In this document: piece by piece, positions 26,893 to 36,207 of the stretch
Position numbering within the stretch: the stretch's first letter is position 1
How the letters are laid out: every line of letters starts with the position of its first letter
Assembly (NCBI RefSeq): GCF_042683565.1
Contig: NZ_JBHUJW010000043.1
Location: 496,001 to 560,000, forward strand
Direction of reading: 5' to 3'
From: Brevibacillus sp042683565
GTDB lineage: Bacteria > Bacillota > Bacilli > Brevibacillales > Brevibacillaceae
DNA length: 64,000 nucleotides
Translations under genes and position numbers: made by a program
Notes under the pieces: generated by a model
What the model was told of the DNA's origin: nothing
Databases searched by the model: none
Seen by the model: the letters and a program-made list of their open reading frames with translations, nothing else

Positions 26893-28239
26893 ATGGGCGT
26901 CCCGATTGAGTTGCAGAAAAATTTCAAGGAAGTGGTACCGGCTCTAAAGCCGAAGGAAGCCATCGATGAAGCAAACCGCTGTCTGTACTGCTATGATGCA
27001 CCGTGTATCAAGGCGTGTCCGACCTCGATCGACATCCCCTCCTTCATCAAAAAGATTGCGACGGGGAATATGCTCGGGGCTGCGCGCACGATCATGGAGG
27101 CCAATCCGGTTGGCGCGAGCTGTGCCCGGGTTTGTCCCACGGAAGAGCTGTGCGAAGGAGCCTGTGTGCTGAATCATGCGTCCAGACCGATCATGATCGG
27201 CCTGTTGCAGCGGCACGCGACCGATTGGGCGAAGCAGAGCAACGCGAAGCTGTTTACGAGCGGAGAAGCGAACGGAAAAAGCGTAGCGATTGTCGGAGCG
27301 GGACCGGCAGGCCTGTCCGCTGCCCGCGAGCTGGCGCGGCTGGGCTACCGTGTGACGGTGTTTGAAGCAAAAGAAAAAGCAGGAGGTCTGAACACGTACG
27401 GGATCGTCTCCTTCCGTTTGCCGCAGGACATCGCCTTGTGGGAAGTCGAGCAGATCGAAGCGCTCGGGGTGGAGATTCGCACGAATACGAAAGTTGGCGT
27501 TGACGTGACGGCGCAGGAGCTGCTGGACAGCTACGATGCGGTTCTGCTCGCGGCCGGTATGGACTATGTGCCGCAGCTGCAGATCGAAGGCGAGGAGCTC
27601 GCCGGGGTGCTCGACGCCATCGCTTTTGTGGAGGAGACCAAGACGAAGCCGCTCACGGATGAGATGGCCGGCAAAAAGGTGGTCGTCATCGGAGCGGGCA
27701 ACACCGCAATCGACGCTGCCACCTGTTCCAGGCGGCTCGGGGCGGAGAACGTCAAGATTTTGTATCGCCGGACCGTACAGGAAATGACCTGCTACCAGTT
27801 TGAATACGATTTCGCCAAGCGGGACGGAGTGGAATTCCGCTGGCTGGTTGCACCGTCGCGCATCATTGGTGAAAACGGCCGCGTCAAAGCGCTGGAACTT
27901 AGGCGCATGGAGCTGGGCGAGCCGGATGCGAAAGGACGCAGGCGACCGGTGCCGATCCCTGGCAGCGAGTTTGTGATCGAGGTCGATTTCGTCATCAAAG
28001 CAATCGGCCAGAAGCGGCACCTCTCGCTCATCGACGCGTTCGGCATCCAGCATCAGAACGGTGTTGTAGCTGTAGAGGACGGAACCTACCGGACGAGCAA
28101 TTCGCAAGTTTTTGCGGCAGGTGATCTCATTTTCGGCGGCGGCAAGACAGACGCGATGGTGGTCGACGCGGCGAACCACGGACGACGGGCTGCGCATGCG
28201 ATCCATCGCGCGCTGGCGAACCAGAACCAGCCGGTGTAA
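26893..28239 (+). CDS. preT: Dihydropyrimidine dehydrogenase subunit PreT-like (NAD(P)H-dependent flavoprotein)
   Basis: Electron-input subunit, 448 residues, that passes reducing power from NAD(P)H to PreA for uracil/thymine reduction. N-terminal ferredoxin-like Cys groups are CLYCYDAPCIKACP and CARVCPTEELCEGAC (two 4Fe-4S clusters). Then come the FAD-binding GAGPAGLSAARELARLGY near residue 137 and the NAD(P)-binding VVIGAGNTAIDAATCSRR near 265. It resembles glutamate synthase small chain, but the gene after it is PreA, which settles the call. GAGGAGGTAGTGAG precedes the ATG. First gene of a four-gene operon. Confidence 0.93.
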   Translation: MGVPIELQKNFKEVVPALKPKEAIDEANRCLYCYDAPCIKACPTSIDIPSFIKKIATGNMLGAARTIMEANPVGASCARVCPTEELCEGACVLNHASRPIMIGLLQRHATDWAKQSNAKLFTSGEANGKSVAIVGAGPAGLSAARELARLGYRVTVFEAKEKAGGLNTYGIVSFRLPQDIALWEVEQIEALGVEIRTNTKVGVDVTAQELLDSYDAVLLAAGMDYVPQLQIEGEELAGVLDAIAFVEETKTKPLTDEMAGKKVVVIGAGNTAIDAATCSRRLGAENVKILYRRTVQEMTCYQFEYDFAKRDGVEFRWLVAPSRIIGENGRVKALELRRMELGEPDAKGRRRPVPIPGSEFVIEVDFVIKAIGQKRHLSLIDAFGIQHQNGVVAVEDGTYRTSNSQVFAAGDLIFGGGKTDAMVVDAANHGRRAAHAIHRALANQNQPV

Positions 28240-28279
28240 TACGGCTTCTATTTCGCAGGGAGAAGGAGGAGAACGACGT

Positions 28280-29551
28280 ATGGCCGATCTTTCTATCAAT
28301 CTGGCTGGTATACAGTCTCCCAATCCGTTTTGGCTGGCATCCGCACCGCCGACGAACTCGGGCTACCAAGTGCAGCGCGCGTTTGAAACCGGATGGGGCG
28401 GAGCAGTCTGGAAGACGCTGGGCGAGCCGATCATAAACGTCTCGTCCCGTTTTGCCGGACTTACCTTTGGCGGGCAGCGCGTCTTTGGCTTCAACAACAT
28501 CGAGCTGATCACGGACAGACCGCTGGAGGTTAATCTCAAGGAAATGGAAGAGACGAAAAAACGGTTCCCGAAGCATGCCTTGATCGCGTCCTTGATGGTC
28601 GAGCACAAACGGGAAGCATGGCACGAGATCGTCAAGAAGGTAGAAGCGGTCGGCGTAGACGGGCTGGAACTGAACTTCGGCTGTCCGCACGGGATGGCGG
28701 AGAGGGGGATGGGGTCAGCGGTCGGACAGCATCCCGATCTGATTCGGCAACAGGTGGAATGGGTCAAGGAAGTCGCGCAATCCCCTGTCATCGTCAAGCT
28801 CACGCCGAACATCACGGACATTCGCTTCACCGCAAGGGCAGCCGCCCAAGGCGGAGCCGATGCGATCAGCATGATCAACACGATCAACAGCCTGATGGGA
28901 GTTGATCTGGACACGTGGCTGCCGATCCCGCATGTCGACGGAAAGGGTGCACACGGCGGTTACTGCGGTCCGGCCGTCAAACCAATTGCCCTCAACATGG
29001 TGGCCGAATGCGCCCGCGATGCGCAAGTAGGCATACCGATCTCCGGCATCGGCGGCATTTCCAACTGGCGGGATGCCGTGGAATTTTTGCTAATGGGCGC
29101 GACCGGCGTACAGGTCTGCACCGCCGCGATGCACCACGGCTTCCGGATCGTCGAGGACATGATCGACGGGCTGAACAACTACCTCGACCAACGGGGAATC
29201 TCCTCGGTCATGGAGATCGTGGGCAAAGCCGTGCCGACCTACTCCGACTGGGGCAATCTCAATCTCAACTACAAAGTCGTGGCGCGTATACACGAAGAGA
29301 CGTGTATTCACTGCAACAAATGCCACATCGCCTGCGAAGACACCTCCCACCAATGCATCGACATCGTGGCTGACGAGGCGACAGGCAAGGAACGGCTCGT
29401 CGTGCGGGAAGAAGACTGCGTAGGCTGCAATCTGTGCTCGATCGTCTGCCCGGTGGAGGGAACGATCGAGATGGTGGAAGTGCCGAGCGGACTTCCGCCG
29501 CTTAGTTGGAACGAGCGGCAGGCGGCGCTGTCGGCCCGGCTGAACGAGTGA
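28280..29551 (+). CDS. preA: Dihydropyrimidine dehydrogenase catalytic subunit PreA
   Basis: FMN-containing subunit, 423 residues, that interconverts uracil and 5,6-dihydrouracil (and thymine). A dihydroorotate-dehydrogenase-like barrel begins with GIQSPNPFWLASAPPTNSG and contains VKLTPNITDI and SGIGGISNWRDAVEFLLMGA. The C-terminal ferredoxin domain has C342, C345, C348, C352 and C380, C383, C386, C390, each followed as expected for 4Fe-4S binding. AAGGAGG is nine bases before ATG 28280. It follows preT by 40 bp. Confidence 0.93.
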   Translation: MADLSINLAGIQSPNPFWLASAPPTNSGYQVQRAFETGWGGAVWKTLGEPIINVSSRFAGLTFGGQRVFGFNNIELITDRPLEVNLKEMEETKKRFPKHALIASLMVEHKREAWHEIVKKVEAVGVDGLELNFGCPHGMAERGMGSAVGQHPDLIRQQVEWVKEVAQSPVIVKLTPNITDIRFTARAAAQGGADAISMINTINSLMGVDLDTWLPIPHVDGKGAHGGYCGPAVKPIALNMVAECARDAQVGIPISGIGGISNWRDAVEFLLMGATGVQVCTAAMHHGFRIVEDMIDGLNNYLDQRGISSVMEIVGKAVPTYSDWGNLNLNYKVVARIHEETCIHCNKCHIACEDTSHQCIDIVADEATGKERLVVREEDCVGCNLCSIVCPVEGTIEMVEVPSGLPPLSWNERQAALSARLNE

Positions 29552-29659
29552 GCCGCGAAACGCACGCAGACGTAATCTTTTCGGCCCACGCCGCATAGCC
29601 TGTACGGAACAAGCATGTCTGGATGTGGCCAGACCAAAGGGAAAAAGGGAGGGGCAAAC

Positions 29660-31045
29660 ATGAAAAAATGGATTCGCGGCGGGACGGTTGTGACGGCGGC
29701 TGACACGTATCAGGCGGATGTCCTCATCGAAGGCGAGAAGGTCGTCGCCATCGGCCGCAACCTCGCTACGGCAGGCGCAGAGGAGATCGACGCCACCGGC
29801 TGCTATGTGCTTCCGGGCGGAATTGACCCGCATACCCACCTCGACATGCCGTTCGGCGGGACGGTCACCTCGGATAACTTTTTTACCGGAACAAAAGCCG
29901 CCGCATTCGGGGGCACAACAAGCATCATCGACTTTTGCCTGACCAGCAAAGGGGAGTCGCTTCAGTCGGCAATTGCCACCTGGCATGAAAAAGCGCGGGG
30001 AAAAGCGGTCATCGACTACGGGTTCCACCTGATGGTCTCCGATGCAAACGATCACGTTCTGGAGGAACTGGAATCGGTCATCGCAAGTGAAGGCATCACC
30101 TCGCTCAAGGTGTTTATGGCGTACAAAAACGTCCTGATGGCAGACGACGAGACGCTGTTCAAGACACTGATCCGGGCCAGGGAGCTGGGGGCGCTCGTCC
30201 AGGTGCACGCCGAAAACGGAGATGTCATCGACTATTTGACGAAAAAAGCGCTGGCCGAGGGGAATACCGATCCGATTTATCACGCCTTGACACGTCCGCC
30301 GGAGGCAGAGGGTGAAGCGACTGGCCGCGCCATCGCCCTGACGGCACTTGCCGACGCTCAGCTGTATGTCGTCCACGTCTCGTGCGCCGATGCGGTGAGA
30401 CGGATCGCGGAGGCGAGGGAAAAAGGCTGGAATATTTACGGCGAGACTTGCCCGCAATACCTCGTCCTCGACATCAGCGATCTGGAGAGGCCTGATTTTG
30501 CCGGAGCGAAGTACGTCTGGTCGCCTCCGCTGCGGGAAAAGTGGAATCAGGAGGTGCTGTGGAGCGCCTTGAAAAACGGCATCCTGCAAACGGTCGGCTC
30601 CGATCACTGCCCGTTCAACTTTGCCGGACAGAAGGAGCTGGGCAGAGGCGATTTCACGAAAATCCCGAACGGCGGACCGATCATCGAGGACCGGATGACG
30701 CTGCTTTACTCCGAAGGCGTGCGGCAAGGGAAAATCAGCCTGAACCAGTTCGTGGACATTACGTCGACGAAGGCGGCAAAGCTGTTCGGGATGTTCCCGC
30801 AAAAAGGAACCGTCGCTGTCGGGTCGGATGCAGACATTGTGCTGTTTGACCCGAGCGTAAAGCGGACGATCACGGCAGAAGCTCACCATATGAACGTCGA
30901 CTACAATCCTTTTGAAGGGATGGAGGTGTACGGAGAAGTCGTATCCGTCCTGTCGCGCGGCTCCTTCGTCGTCCGCGACAGACAGTTCGTCGGCCATGCA
31001 GGTGCTGGCAGATACTTGAAACGTTCGAGGTTTACCCGTCCGTAG
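29660..31045 (+). CDS. pydB: Dihydropyrimidinase (D-hydantoinase family)
   Basis: Zinc amidohydrolase, 461 residues, that opens dihydrouracil to N-carbamoyl-beta-alanine. All metal ligands are at the canonical positions of the family: H58 and H60 (IDPHTHLD), carboxylated K150 (SLKVFMAYKN), H183 (VHAENG), H239 (VVHVSC) and D315 (GSDHCPF). GGGAGGGGC precedes ATG 29660; an in-frame TTG/ATG-rich extension to 29615 has no ribosome site. Placement between preA and the ureidopropionase gene fixes the physiological reaction, although hydantoins are probably also accepted. Confidence 0.93.
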   Translation: MKKWIRGGTVVTAADTYQADVLIEGEKVVAIGRNLATAGAEEIDATGCYVLPGGIDPHTHLDMPFGGTVTSDNFFTGTKAAAFGGTTSIIDFCLTSKGESLQSAIATWHEKARGKAVIDYGFHLMVSDANDHVLEELESVIASEGITSLKVFMAYKNVLMADDETLFKTLIRARELGALVQVHAENGDVIDYLTKKALAEGNTDPIYHALTRPPEAEGEATGRAIALTALADAQLYVVHVSCADAVRRIAEAREKGWNIYGETCPQYLVLDISDLERPDFAGAKYVWSPPLREKWNQEVLWSALKNGILQTVGSDHCPFNFAGQKELGRGDFTKIPNGGPIIEDRMTLLYSEGVRQGKISLNQFVDITSTKAAKLFGMFPQKGTVAVGSDADIVLFDPSVKRTITAEAHHMNVDYNPFEGMEVYGEVVSVLSRGSFVVRDRQFVGHAGAGRYLKRSRFTRP

Positions 31046-31074
31046 GAGAGGGTATAGAGAGGGGTAGGGATTGG

Positions 31075-31965
31075 ATGGTAAATAAAGTAAGGATTGGGCT
31101 GATCCAGGCCAAAAACGATGTGAGTGGAGAGGAGCCTGTCCATCTCCACAAAGAGAAGGCGATCGAAAAGCATGTGAAAATGGTACGGGATGCCGCCGCC
31201 AAAGGCGCACAAATCATTTGTCTCCAGGAAATTTTTTACGGGCCTTACTTTTGCGCCGAGCAAAACAGCAAATGGTATGAAGCCGCCGAAGAAGTGCCGA
31301 ACGGTCCGACTGTCCAGCTTTTCTCCTCGTTGGCGCGCGAACTGGGGACGGTCATCATCCTGCCTGTGTACGAGCGTGTAGGGATCGGGACGTACTACAA
31401 TACGGCAGCTGTTCTCGATGCAGACGGCACGTATCTGGGCAAATACCGCAAGCAGCATATTCCTCACGTCGGGGTAGGAAACAGTGGCTGGGGCTTTTGG
31501 GAGAAATACTACTTCAAGCCGGGAAACCTGGGGTACCCGGTATTTGATACGGCGTTCGCCAAGGTAGGCGTCTACATTTGCTACGACCGCCATTTTCCGG
31601 AGGGAGCGCGCCTGCTGGGGTTAAGCGGTGCCGAAATAGTTTTCAACCCTTCCGCCACCGTCGCCGGGCTATCCGAATATTTGTGGAAGTTGGAACAGCC
31701 TGCGCACGCCGTAGCCAACGGATATTACGTCGCAGCCATCAACCGCGTCGGAGTGGAAGCGCCATGGAACATGGGCGAGTTTTACGGACAGTCTTACCTG
31801 GTCGATCCGCGCGGGCAATTTGTGGCGGTCGGAAGCCGTGACCAGGATGAGGTCGTCATCGCGGACATGGATAAAAACAAAATCCATGAAGTGCGGGATA
31901 CCTGGCAATTTTATCGGGATCGCCGTCCGGAGACGTATGGCGATATGGTGAAACTTCTGCCGTGA
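31075..31965 (+). CDS. pydC: Beta-ureidopropionase (N-carbamoyl-beta-alanine amidohydrolase)
   Basis: Nitrilase-superfamily enzyme, 296 residues, that releases beta-alanine, CO2 and ammonia from N-carbamoyl-beta-alanine. The Glu-Lys-Cys triad is E52 (CLQEIFYGPYF), K126 (KYRKQHIPH) and C169 (VYICYDRHFPEG). N-carbamoylputrescine amidase is a close relative, but the operon supports the pyrimidine role. GAGGGGTAGGG precedes the ATG, 29 bp after the dihydropyrimidinase stop. Last enzyme of the operon. Confidence 0.9.
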   Translation: MVNKVRIGLIQAKNDVSGEEPVHLHKEKAIEKHVKMVRDAAAKGAQIICLQEIFYGPYFCAEQNSKWYEAAEEVPNGPTVQLFSSLARELGTVIILPVYERVGIGTYYNTAAVLDADGTYLGKYRKQHIPHVGVGNSGWGFWEKYYFKPGNLGYPVFDTAFAKVGVYICYDRHFPEGARLLGLSGAEIVFNPSATVAGLSEYLWKLEQPAHAVANGYYVAAINRVGVEAPWNMGEFYGQSYLVDPRGQFVAVGSRDQDEVVIADMDKNKIHEVRDTWQFYRDRRPETYGDMVKLLP

Positions 31966-32050
31966 CAAGGGAGAGGGAGACGCAGCGATGCGCCTTCCTC
32001 CTTTTCTCATGGAAGAAACTCCTGGCACTGCTGCGTGAGGAGAGGTACGA

Positions 32051-32575
32051 ATGAGGCAAATGGTTTATCGTGGTGTGGAATACCGGGAAGCTTTGCGGGT
32101 GGTTCGCTCCCAGCGGTACGAACGCGACGAACGCCGGCATTTTGTCAATGGAGCCAGCGCCAAGGCTGTATTCGGGTCTGGCGTCTACCTGGTGAGCAAT
32201 CCGGAGGTAGCGGCACAGTATGCGATTTGTCATGCGGAGACGGTCTGGGACAAGGCGGCAATCCTGTGCCAGGAAGTAGAGGACGCCGGACTTTTTTGCC
32301 TGGACGAGCGGTACGGAGAAAATGAGCTGCGCACGGATGCCTTGCGCTCCAGGCATTCCATCGATTCATTGGATCGACGCTCGCGCAGCATGGACTATCA
32401 GCGCTGGTTGGATTGGACAGGAGAGGAAATGCGCGCCTTCCTGCTCCAAAAAGGCTATCAGGGACTGCAGTACCGGATCAGTCCTGAGTTGACTTACTAT
32501 GTTTGCTATCTGCCTGACGTGCAAATTCACGAGATTTCCCTGTTATCCGTCATCGACTTGCGAGAAATCAACTGA
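32051..32575 (+). CDS. Small ADP-ribosyltransferase-like (ART/PARP-fold) protein
   Basis: 174 residues, no signal peptide. Three blocks follow the order of the ART fold: YRG at 6-8 (the usual first-strand R/H motif), FGSGVYLVSNPEVAAQYA at 41-58 (compare the PARP pattern GxGIYFAxxxxxAxxY), and PELTYYVCYLPDVQI at 145-159 (compare NEYIVYDVAQI, where the acidic residue is catalytic; here E146). The central ~80 residues are family-specific. The fold assignment is pattern-based and activity unproven. ATG 32051 follows GAGGAGAGG. It comes 85 bp after pydC, before a chemoreceptor gene, with no evident partner or immunity gene. Confidence 0.55.
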   Translation: MRQMVYRGVEYREALRVVRSQRYERDERRHFVNGASAKAVFGSGVYLVSNPEVAAQYAICHAETVWDKAAILCQEVEDAGLFCLDERYGENELRTDALRSRHSIDSLDRRSRSMDYQRWLDWTGEEMRAFLLQKGYQGLQYRISPELTYYVCYLPDVQIHEISLLSVIDLREIN

Positions 32576-32673
32576 GACTATCGACTTGTCGAAAGTAATT
32601 TGGTAAGATCAGACAGTATTCGCGGTGATACTACAAATTTCAGCAATTCAATCAGGAGGATTGCCAAATAGCG

Positions 32674-34386
32674 ATGAGTCACTTTCGGAATGCAAGCACT
32701 CGAGTAAAACTGTTTAGTCTGATTATCTTGATGGCGGTGTCTTTGGCTGGCGTCGGCTTTACAGGCTACTATCATCTGAAAGTGGCTGGAGACCGGATTC
32801 AATCGATGTACGAAGAGCAGCTTCTCCCGGTCAGGTGGATCAACGACTGGCGTCAGGAGATGCGCGCGATGGACGGCCTGATCTACAAGATGATCCTCGC
32901 CAAGTCCCAGGCAGAGCTGGCCGAATACAAGACCGAGCTTGGGCAGCGTCTGAGCGAGTCCAACGAGATTTTTGATCATCTGCAAAAAGCCAACCTGGAT
33001 AAGAAAGAACAAGAAAGCGTCAAAATTCTGACCGAGCTTCTGAAGCAATATCGCGGCGATCAAAGCGAAGTGATCAAAATGATTGACGAGAAGCAACCGG
33101 AGCAGGCCTACTCGTTTTATCGCGCTACGGATAAGACGCTGAACTGGATCAATCAAGAGCAGCTCAATTGGGCGAACTACAAGTCGCAGCAGGCGGAGCA
33201 AATTCGCAAAGTCAATGAGGCCGACACCCAAGAAGCGATGCTGCTCCAGCTCGGCGTAGGCGCACTCTGTCTCGTCCTTTCGTTGGTCCTCGGCTACTGG
33301 ATTTCCAGAATGATCACAGAGCCGCTTCGTGTCGTGGCAAAACGGATGGAAGAACTGGCGCAAGGAAACATGGCTGTTGAGACCGTCGGCTATGCCTCAC
33401 GTGACGAGGTGGGCAAACTGGGTATCGCGTTTAATGAGCTCGTGACCAACTTCCGTTCCTTGATCGAGCAGGTGAAAGTCGCCGGGGAGCATGTCGCTGC
33501 GTCGTCCGAGGAGTTGTCAGCCAGCGCCGAGCAATCCGCGCGTGCTACCGAACAGGCTATTGCGAGCGTGCAGCAGATCGCCAGCGCTTCCGATGTGCAG
33601 ACGCAGCGGACGCAGGAGACGGTACGCGTCATGGAAGAAATGTCGATCGCTATCCAGCGAATCGCCGATACTGCCAGTGCCGTGTCGGAAACATCTGCGG
33701 AAGCCGCACAGCAGGCAGAACAAGGAAATGAGCGCATCCAAAACGCCGTCTCCCAGATGGTAACCATTTCCGAATCCGTCACGCGGGCAGCAGAGCTGGT
33801 TCAACAGCTGGGCGTGCGATCCGAGGCAATCGGCCAGATCGTCGATGTCATTACCGGCATCGCTTCGCAGACGAATCTGCTCGCCTTGAATGCTGCGATC
33901 GAAGCGGCGCGGGCGGGGGAGCACGGCAGAGGGTTTGCAGTCGTGGCAGATGAGGTGCGAAAGTTGGCGGAACAGTCGGAGGAATCCGCGAGAGAAATCG
34001 CTCGTCTGATTGGGGAAATCCAGCAGGAGACTTCGCAAGTGGTAAACGTCATGCAGGCAGGGACAAAGGAAGCGGAAAAAGGAGCGATCGTCGTCCAGGA
34101 AGCGGGAGAGACTTTCCAACGAATCGTCACCTCCTCCCAGGATGTCGCCGGCCAGATTCAGGACGTGTCGGCGGCAACGGAGCAGATGTCGGCCAGCGTG
34201 CAACAGGTCGCTTCGGCCATGGACGAAATGAACCGTCTGGCAGAAGAATCCGCCGTACATATGCAAGGGATGTCTGCCGGAGCAGAGGAACAGCTTGCTT
34301 CCATGCAGGAAATCGCACATTCGAGCGCAAACCTGAACGAACTGTCTCAAGAACTGCAAGAATCGATCAGCCAATTCAAATGGTAA
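32674..34386 (+). CDS. Methyl-accepting chemotaxis protein
   Basis: Transmembrane chemoreceptor, 570 residues. TM1 lies at ~10-32, then an extracellular four-helix-bundle ligand domain (~35-188, 4HB_MCP type). TM2 is at ~189-211, HAMP at ~212-265, and the cytoplasmic signalling hairpin has the highly conserved tip with ITGIASQTNLLALNAAIEAA then RAGEHGRGFAVVADEVRKLA. Methylation helices flank it. A ribosome site AGGAGGA lies 13 bases before the ATG, slightly far. It sits beside the pyrimidine genes; sensing of a pyrimidine is only a guess. Confidence 0.93.
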   Translation: MSHFRNASTRVKLFSLIILMAVSLAGVGFTGYYHLKVAGDRIQSMYEEQLLPVRWINDWRQEMRAMDGLIYKMILAKSQAELAEYKTELGQRLSESNEIFDHLQKANLDKKEQESVKILTELLKQYRGDQSEVIKMIDEKQPEQAYSFYRATDKTLNWINQEQLNWANYKSQQAEQIRKVNEADTQEAMLLQLGVGALCLVLSLVLGYWISRMITEPLRVVAKRMEELAQGNMAVETVGYASRDEVGKLGIAFNELVTNFRSLIEQVKVAGEHVAASSEELSASAEQSARATEQAIASVQQIASASDVQTQRTQETVRVMEEMSIAIQRIADTASAVSETSAEAAQQAEQGNERIQNAVSQMVTISESVTRAAELVQQLGVRSEAIGQIVDVITGIASQTNLLALNAAIEAARAGEHGRGFAVVADEVRKLAEQSEESAREIARLIGEIQQETSQVVNVMQAGTKEAEKGAIVVQEAGETFQRIVTSSQDVAGQIQDVSAATEQMSASVQQVASAMDEMNRLAEESAVHMQGMSAGAEEQLASMQEIAHSSANLNELSQELQESISQFKW

Positions 34387-34397
34387 TGGTGCAAATG

Positions 34398-34440
34398 AAA
34401 AGACTGGCTTCCTCGCTAGTGGGGGAACGCCAGTCTTTTT
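34398..34440. terminator. Terminator between chemoreceptor and permease genes
   Basis: AAAAGACTGGC pairs with GCCAGTCTTTT; A and T runs on both sides make it usable in both directions for the convergent genes. Confidence 0.85.
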
Positions 34441-34469
34441 GTCTGCTTGCAGGTTGTAAGCGATGAGGC

Positions 34470-35960
34470 TTACGAGGCTTGTGATTCGCTGGTGCGGCGC
34501 GTCACTTTCTCGTAGTCTTGGGCGCTCAGGATCGTCGCGTCGTGTTTCATCATCCAGGTGTACAGGGCCATGGAGATGAGAAGCCCGATCGTCCAGGCGT
34601 TGTCCCAAATGATCGCCAGCGATGGAACGGCTTTGCAGATAAACGGAATGACGATCCCGATCGCCATCGCCCAGAGCGCCCGCGAATTATAGCCGGTTCG
34701 GTACGAATAGATGCCGTTGGTTTTGTACAGCTCCACCAGATGGATTCGTCGTTTGCGCACCAGCCAGTAGTCCGCGATGGCGATGCCGTCGATGGGCCCG
34801 AGCAGCGCGCCGTAGGTCCCCAGCCAGAGGAAGATGTAGTTGCCGAAGTTTTCGAGGATGTACCACGGCTGCATCAAAAGCGACAGGACTCCCGCGATGA
34901 TCGCGCCATGCTCGTAGGTGAGGCGCCGGGGAATGAGGTTTTCGACAGCGCGGGCAGGTGCCACGATGTTGGCAGCCACGTTGGTCGTCAGTGTGGCGAG
35001 GACGATCCCGATCGTGCCAAGGAAGATGGCAAACGGAGAGAACTTGGCGAGCACGGCAGCGGGGTCCCAGATGGCTTCGCCGTAAATGACGACGGTAGCG
35101 GAGGCGACGGCTACCCCGATGAAGGAGAAAAATCCCATCGTGGTCGGCAAGGCTACCGATTGGCCGACCGCCTGCGCCCTTTGGCTTTTGGCGTAGCGGC
35201 AGAAGTCGGGAATGTTCAGCGCCATCGTCGCCCAGAATGCAATCGCTCCGGTCAGGGACGGGAAGAACACTTTCAGGAAGTCAGCCGTTGACGTAAATTT
35301 GGAAGGCGCGGAAAGCATAGGGCCCCATCCGCCTGCTTTCGTCAATGCCCAGACCAGCAAGGCGAGACTCATGATGATGAGCACAGGAGCAGCCCACGCT
35401 TCCATCTTCTTGATCGCCTCCGGTCCGCGATAGGCGATCCAGACGTTTAACAGCCAGAACGCGAAAAATGCGATCCACAGGTGGCCGGGGACATTTTCCC
35501 AGCCCGACATCGACATCAGCAGCGTGTCGATCGAGGCGCCCCCGAACCAACAGTTGATGCCGAACCAGCCTGCGCCGATCAGCCCGCGGGCGACAGCGGG
35601 GATGTGCGCTCCCTTCGAGCCAAACCAGAGCCGGGCGAATACAGGGTACGGAATCCCGAATTTCGTACCCGCATGAGAGTTGAGAAGGATGGGGATGAGG
35701 ACGATACAATTTCCGAGGATGATGGTGATGATGGCTTGCCACCAGTTCATACCCAGCGAGATCAAGCCGGCTGCCATCGCGTACGTCGGGAGGCAGATCG
35801 ACATCCCGATCCAGAGGCTCGCGAAGTTGTAAGAGTTCCAGGAATGTTCGGCGCGAGTCGTAGGACGGAGCCCATCGTTGTACAGCGGACTGTTCTCGAC
35901 CAACTGTTCGCCTTCTTTTGTCAGCGTGACGATGCCGCCTGATTCCGTTTGAGTCTTCAT
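34470..35960 (-). CDS. NCS1-family nucleobase/hydantoin:cation symporter
   Basis: Inner-membrane importer, 496 residues, with about 12 membrane segments. Family landmarks are SLWIGMSICLPTYAMAAGLI (TM1), the GCNxxx-like GNCIVLIPILLNSHAGTKFGIPYPV segment, and GAGWFGINCWFGGASIDTLL. The N-terminus ends with NSPLYNDGLRPT, typical of allantoin/uracil/hydantoin permeases (PucI, Mhp1). AAAAGGAGGG precedes the ATG. It probably supplies uracil, thymine or hydantoin to the pre/pyd enzymes. Confidence 0.9.
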   Translation of the reverse strand: MKTQTESGGIVTLTKEGEQLVENSPLYNDGLRPTTRAEHSWNSYNFASLWIGMSICLPTYAMAAGLISLGMNWWQAIITIILGNCIVLIPILLNSHAGTKFGIPYPVFARLWFGSKGAHIPAVARGLIGAGWFGINCWFGGASIDTLLMSMSGWENVPGHLWIAFFAFWLLNVWIAYRGPEAIKKMEAWAAPVLIIMSLALLVWALTKAGGWGPMLSAPSKFTSTADFLKVFFPSLTGAIAFWATMALNIPDFCRYAKSQRAQAVGQSVALPTTMGFFSFIGVAVASATVVIYGEAIWDPAAVLAKFSPFAIFLGTIGIVLATLTTNVAANIVAPARAVENLIPRRLTYEHGAIIAGVLSLLMQPWYILENFGNYIFLWLGTYGALLGPIDGIAIADYWLVRKRRIHLVELYKTNGIYSYRTGYNSRALWAMAIGIVIPFICKAVPSLAIIWDNAWTIGLLISMALYTWMMKHDATILSAQDYEKVTRRTSESQAS

Positions 35961-36207
35961 GGCAAATCCCTCCTTTTCTTCCGGTTATTCTTGTATTCCG
36001 ACAACCGCACCAGTTTGTCTCGAATACAAGTTGTAACATTTATATTGGGGAGCAGACGACCTGATTCCACAAATTTCACCAAAAACCATCGTTTCTCGAT
36101 GCTTGGTCGCGGTGAGACGCAACTGCCTTTTCAGTGGCGAACAAGCGAGGAGAATCTATCGGCGGCACGGCATTGGGTGGTAATATGATCCAGGGGGTGA
36201 AAATATT

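Noticed and set aside
29090..31210. 706-codon minus-strand open frame
   Set aside because: Lies opposite preA, pydB and the pydC start, which have full motifs; His/Arg-rich antisense of high-G+C coding sequence.
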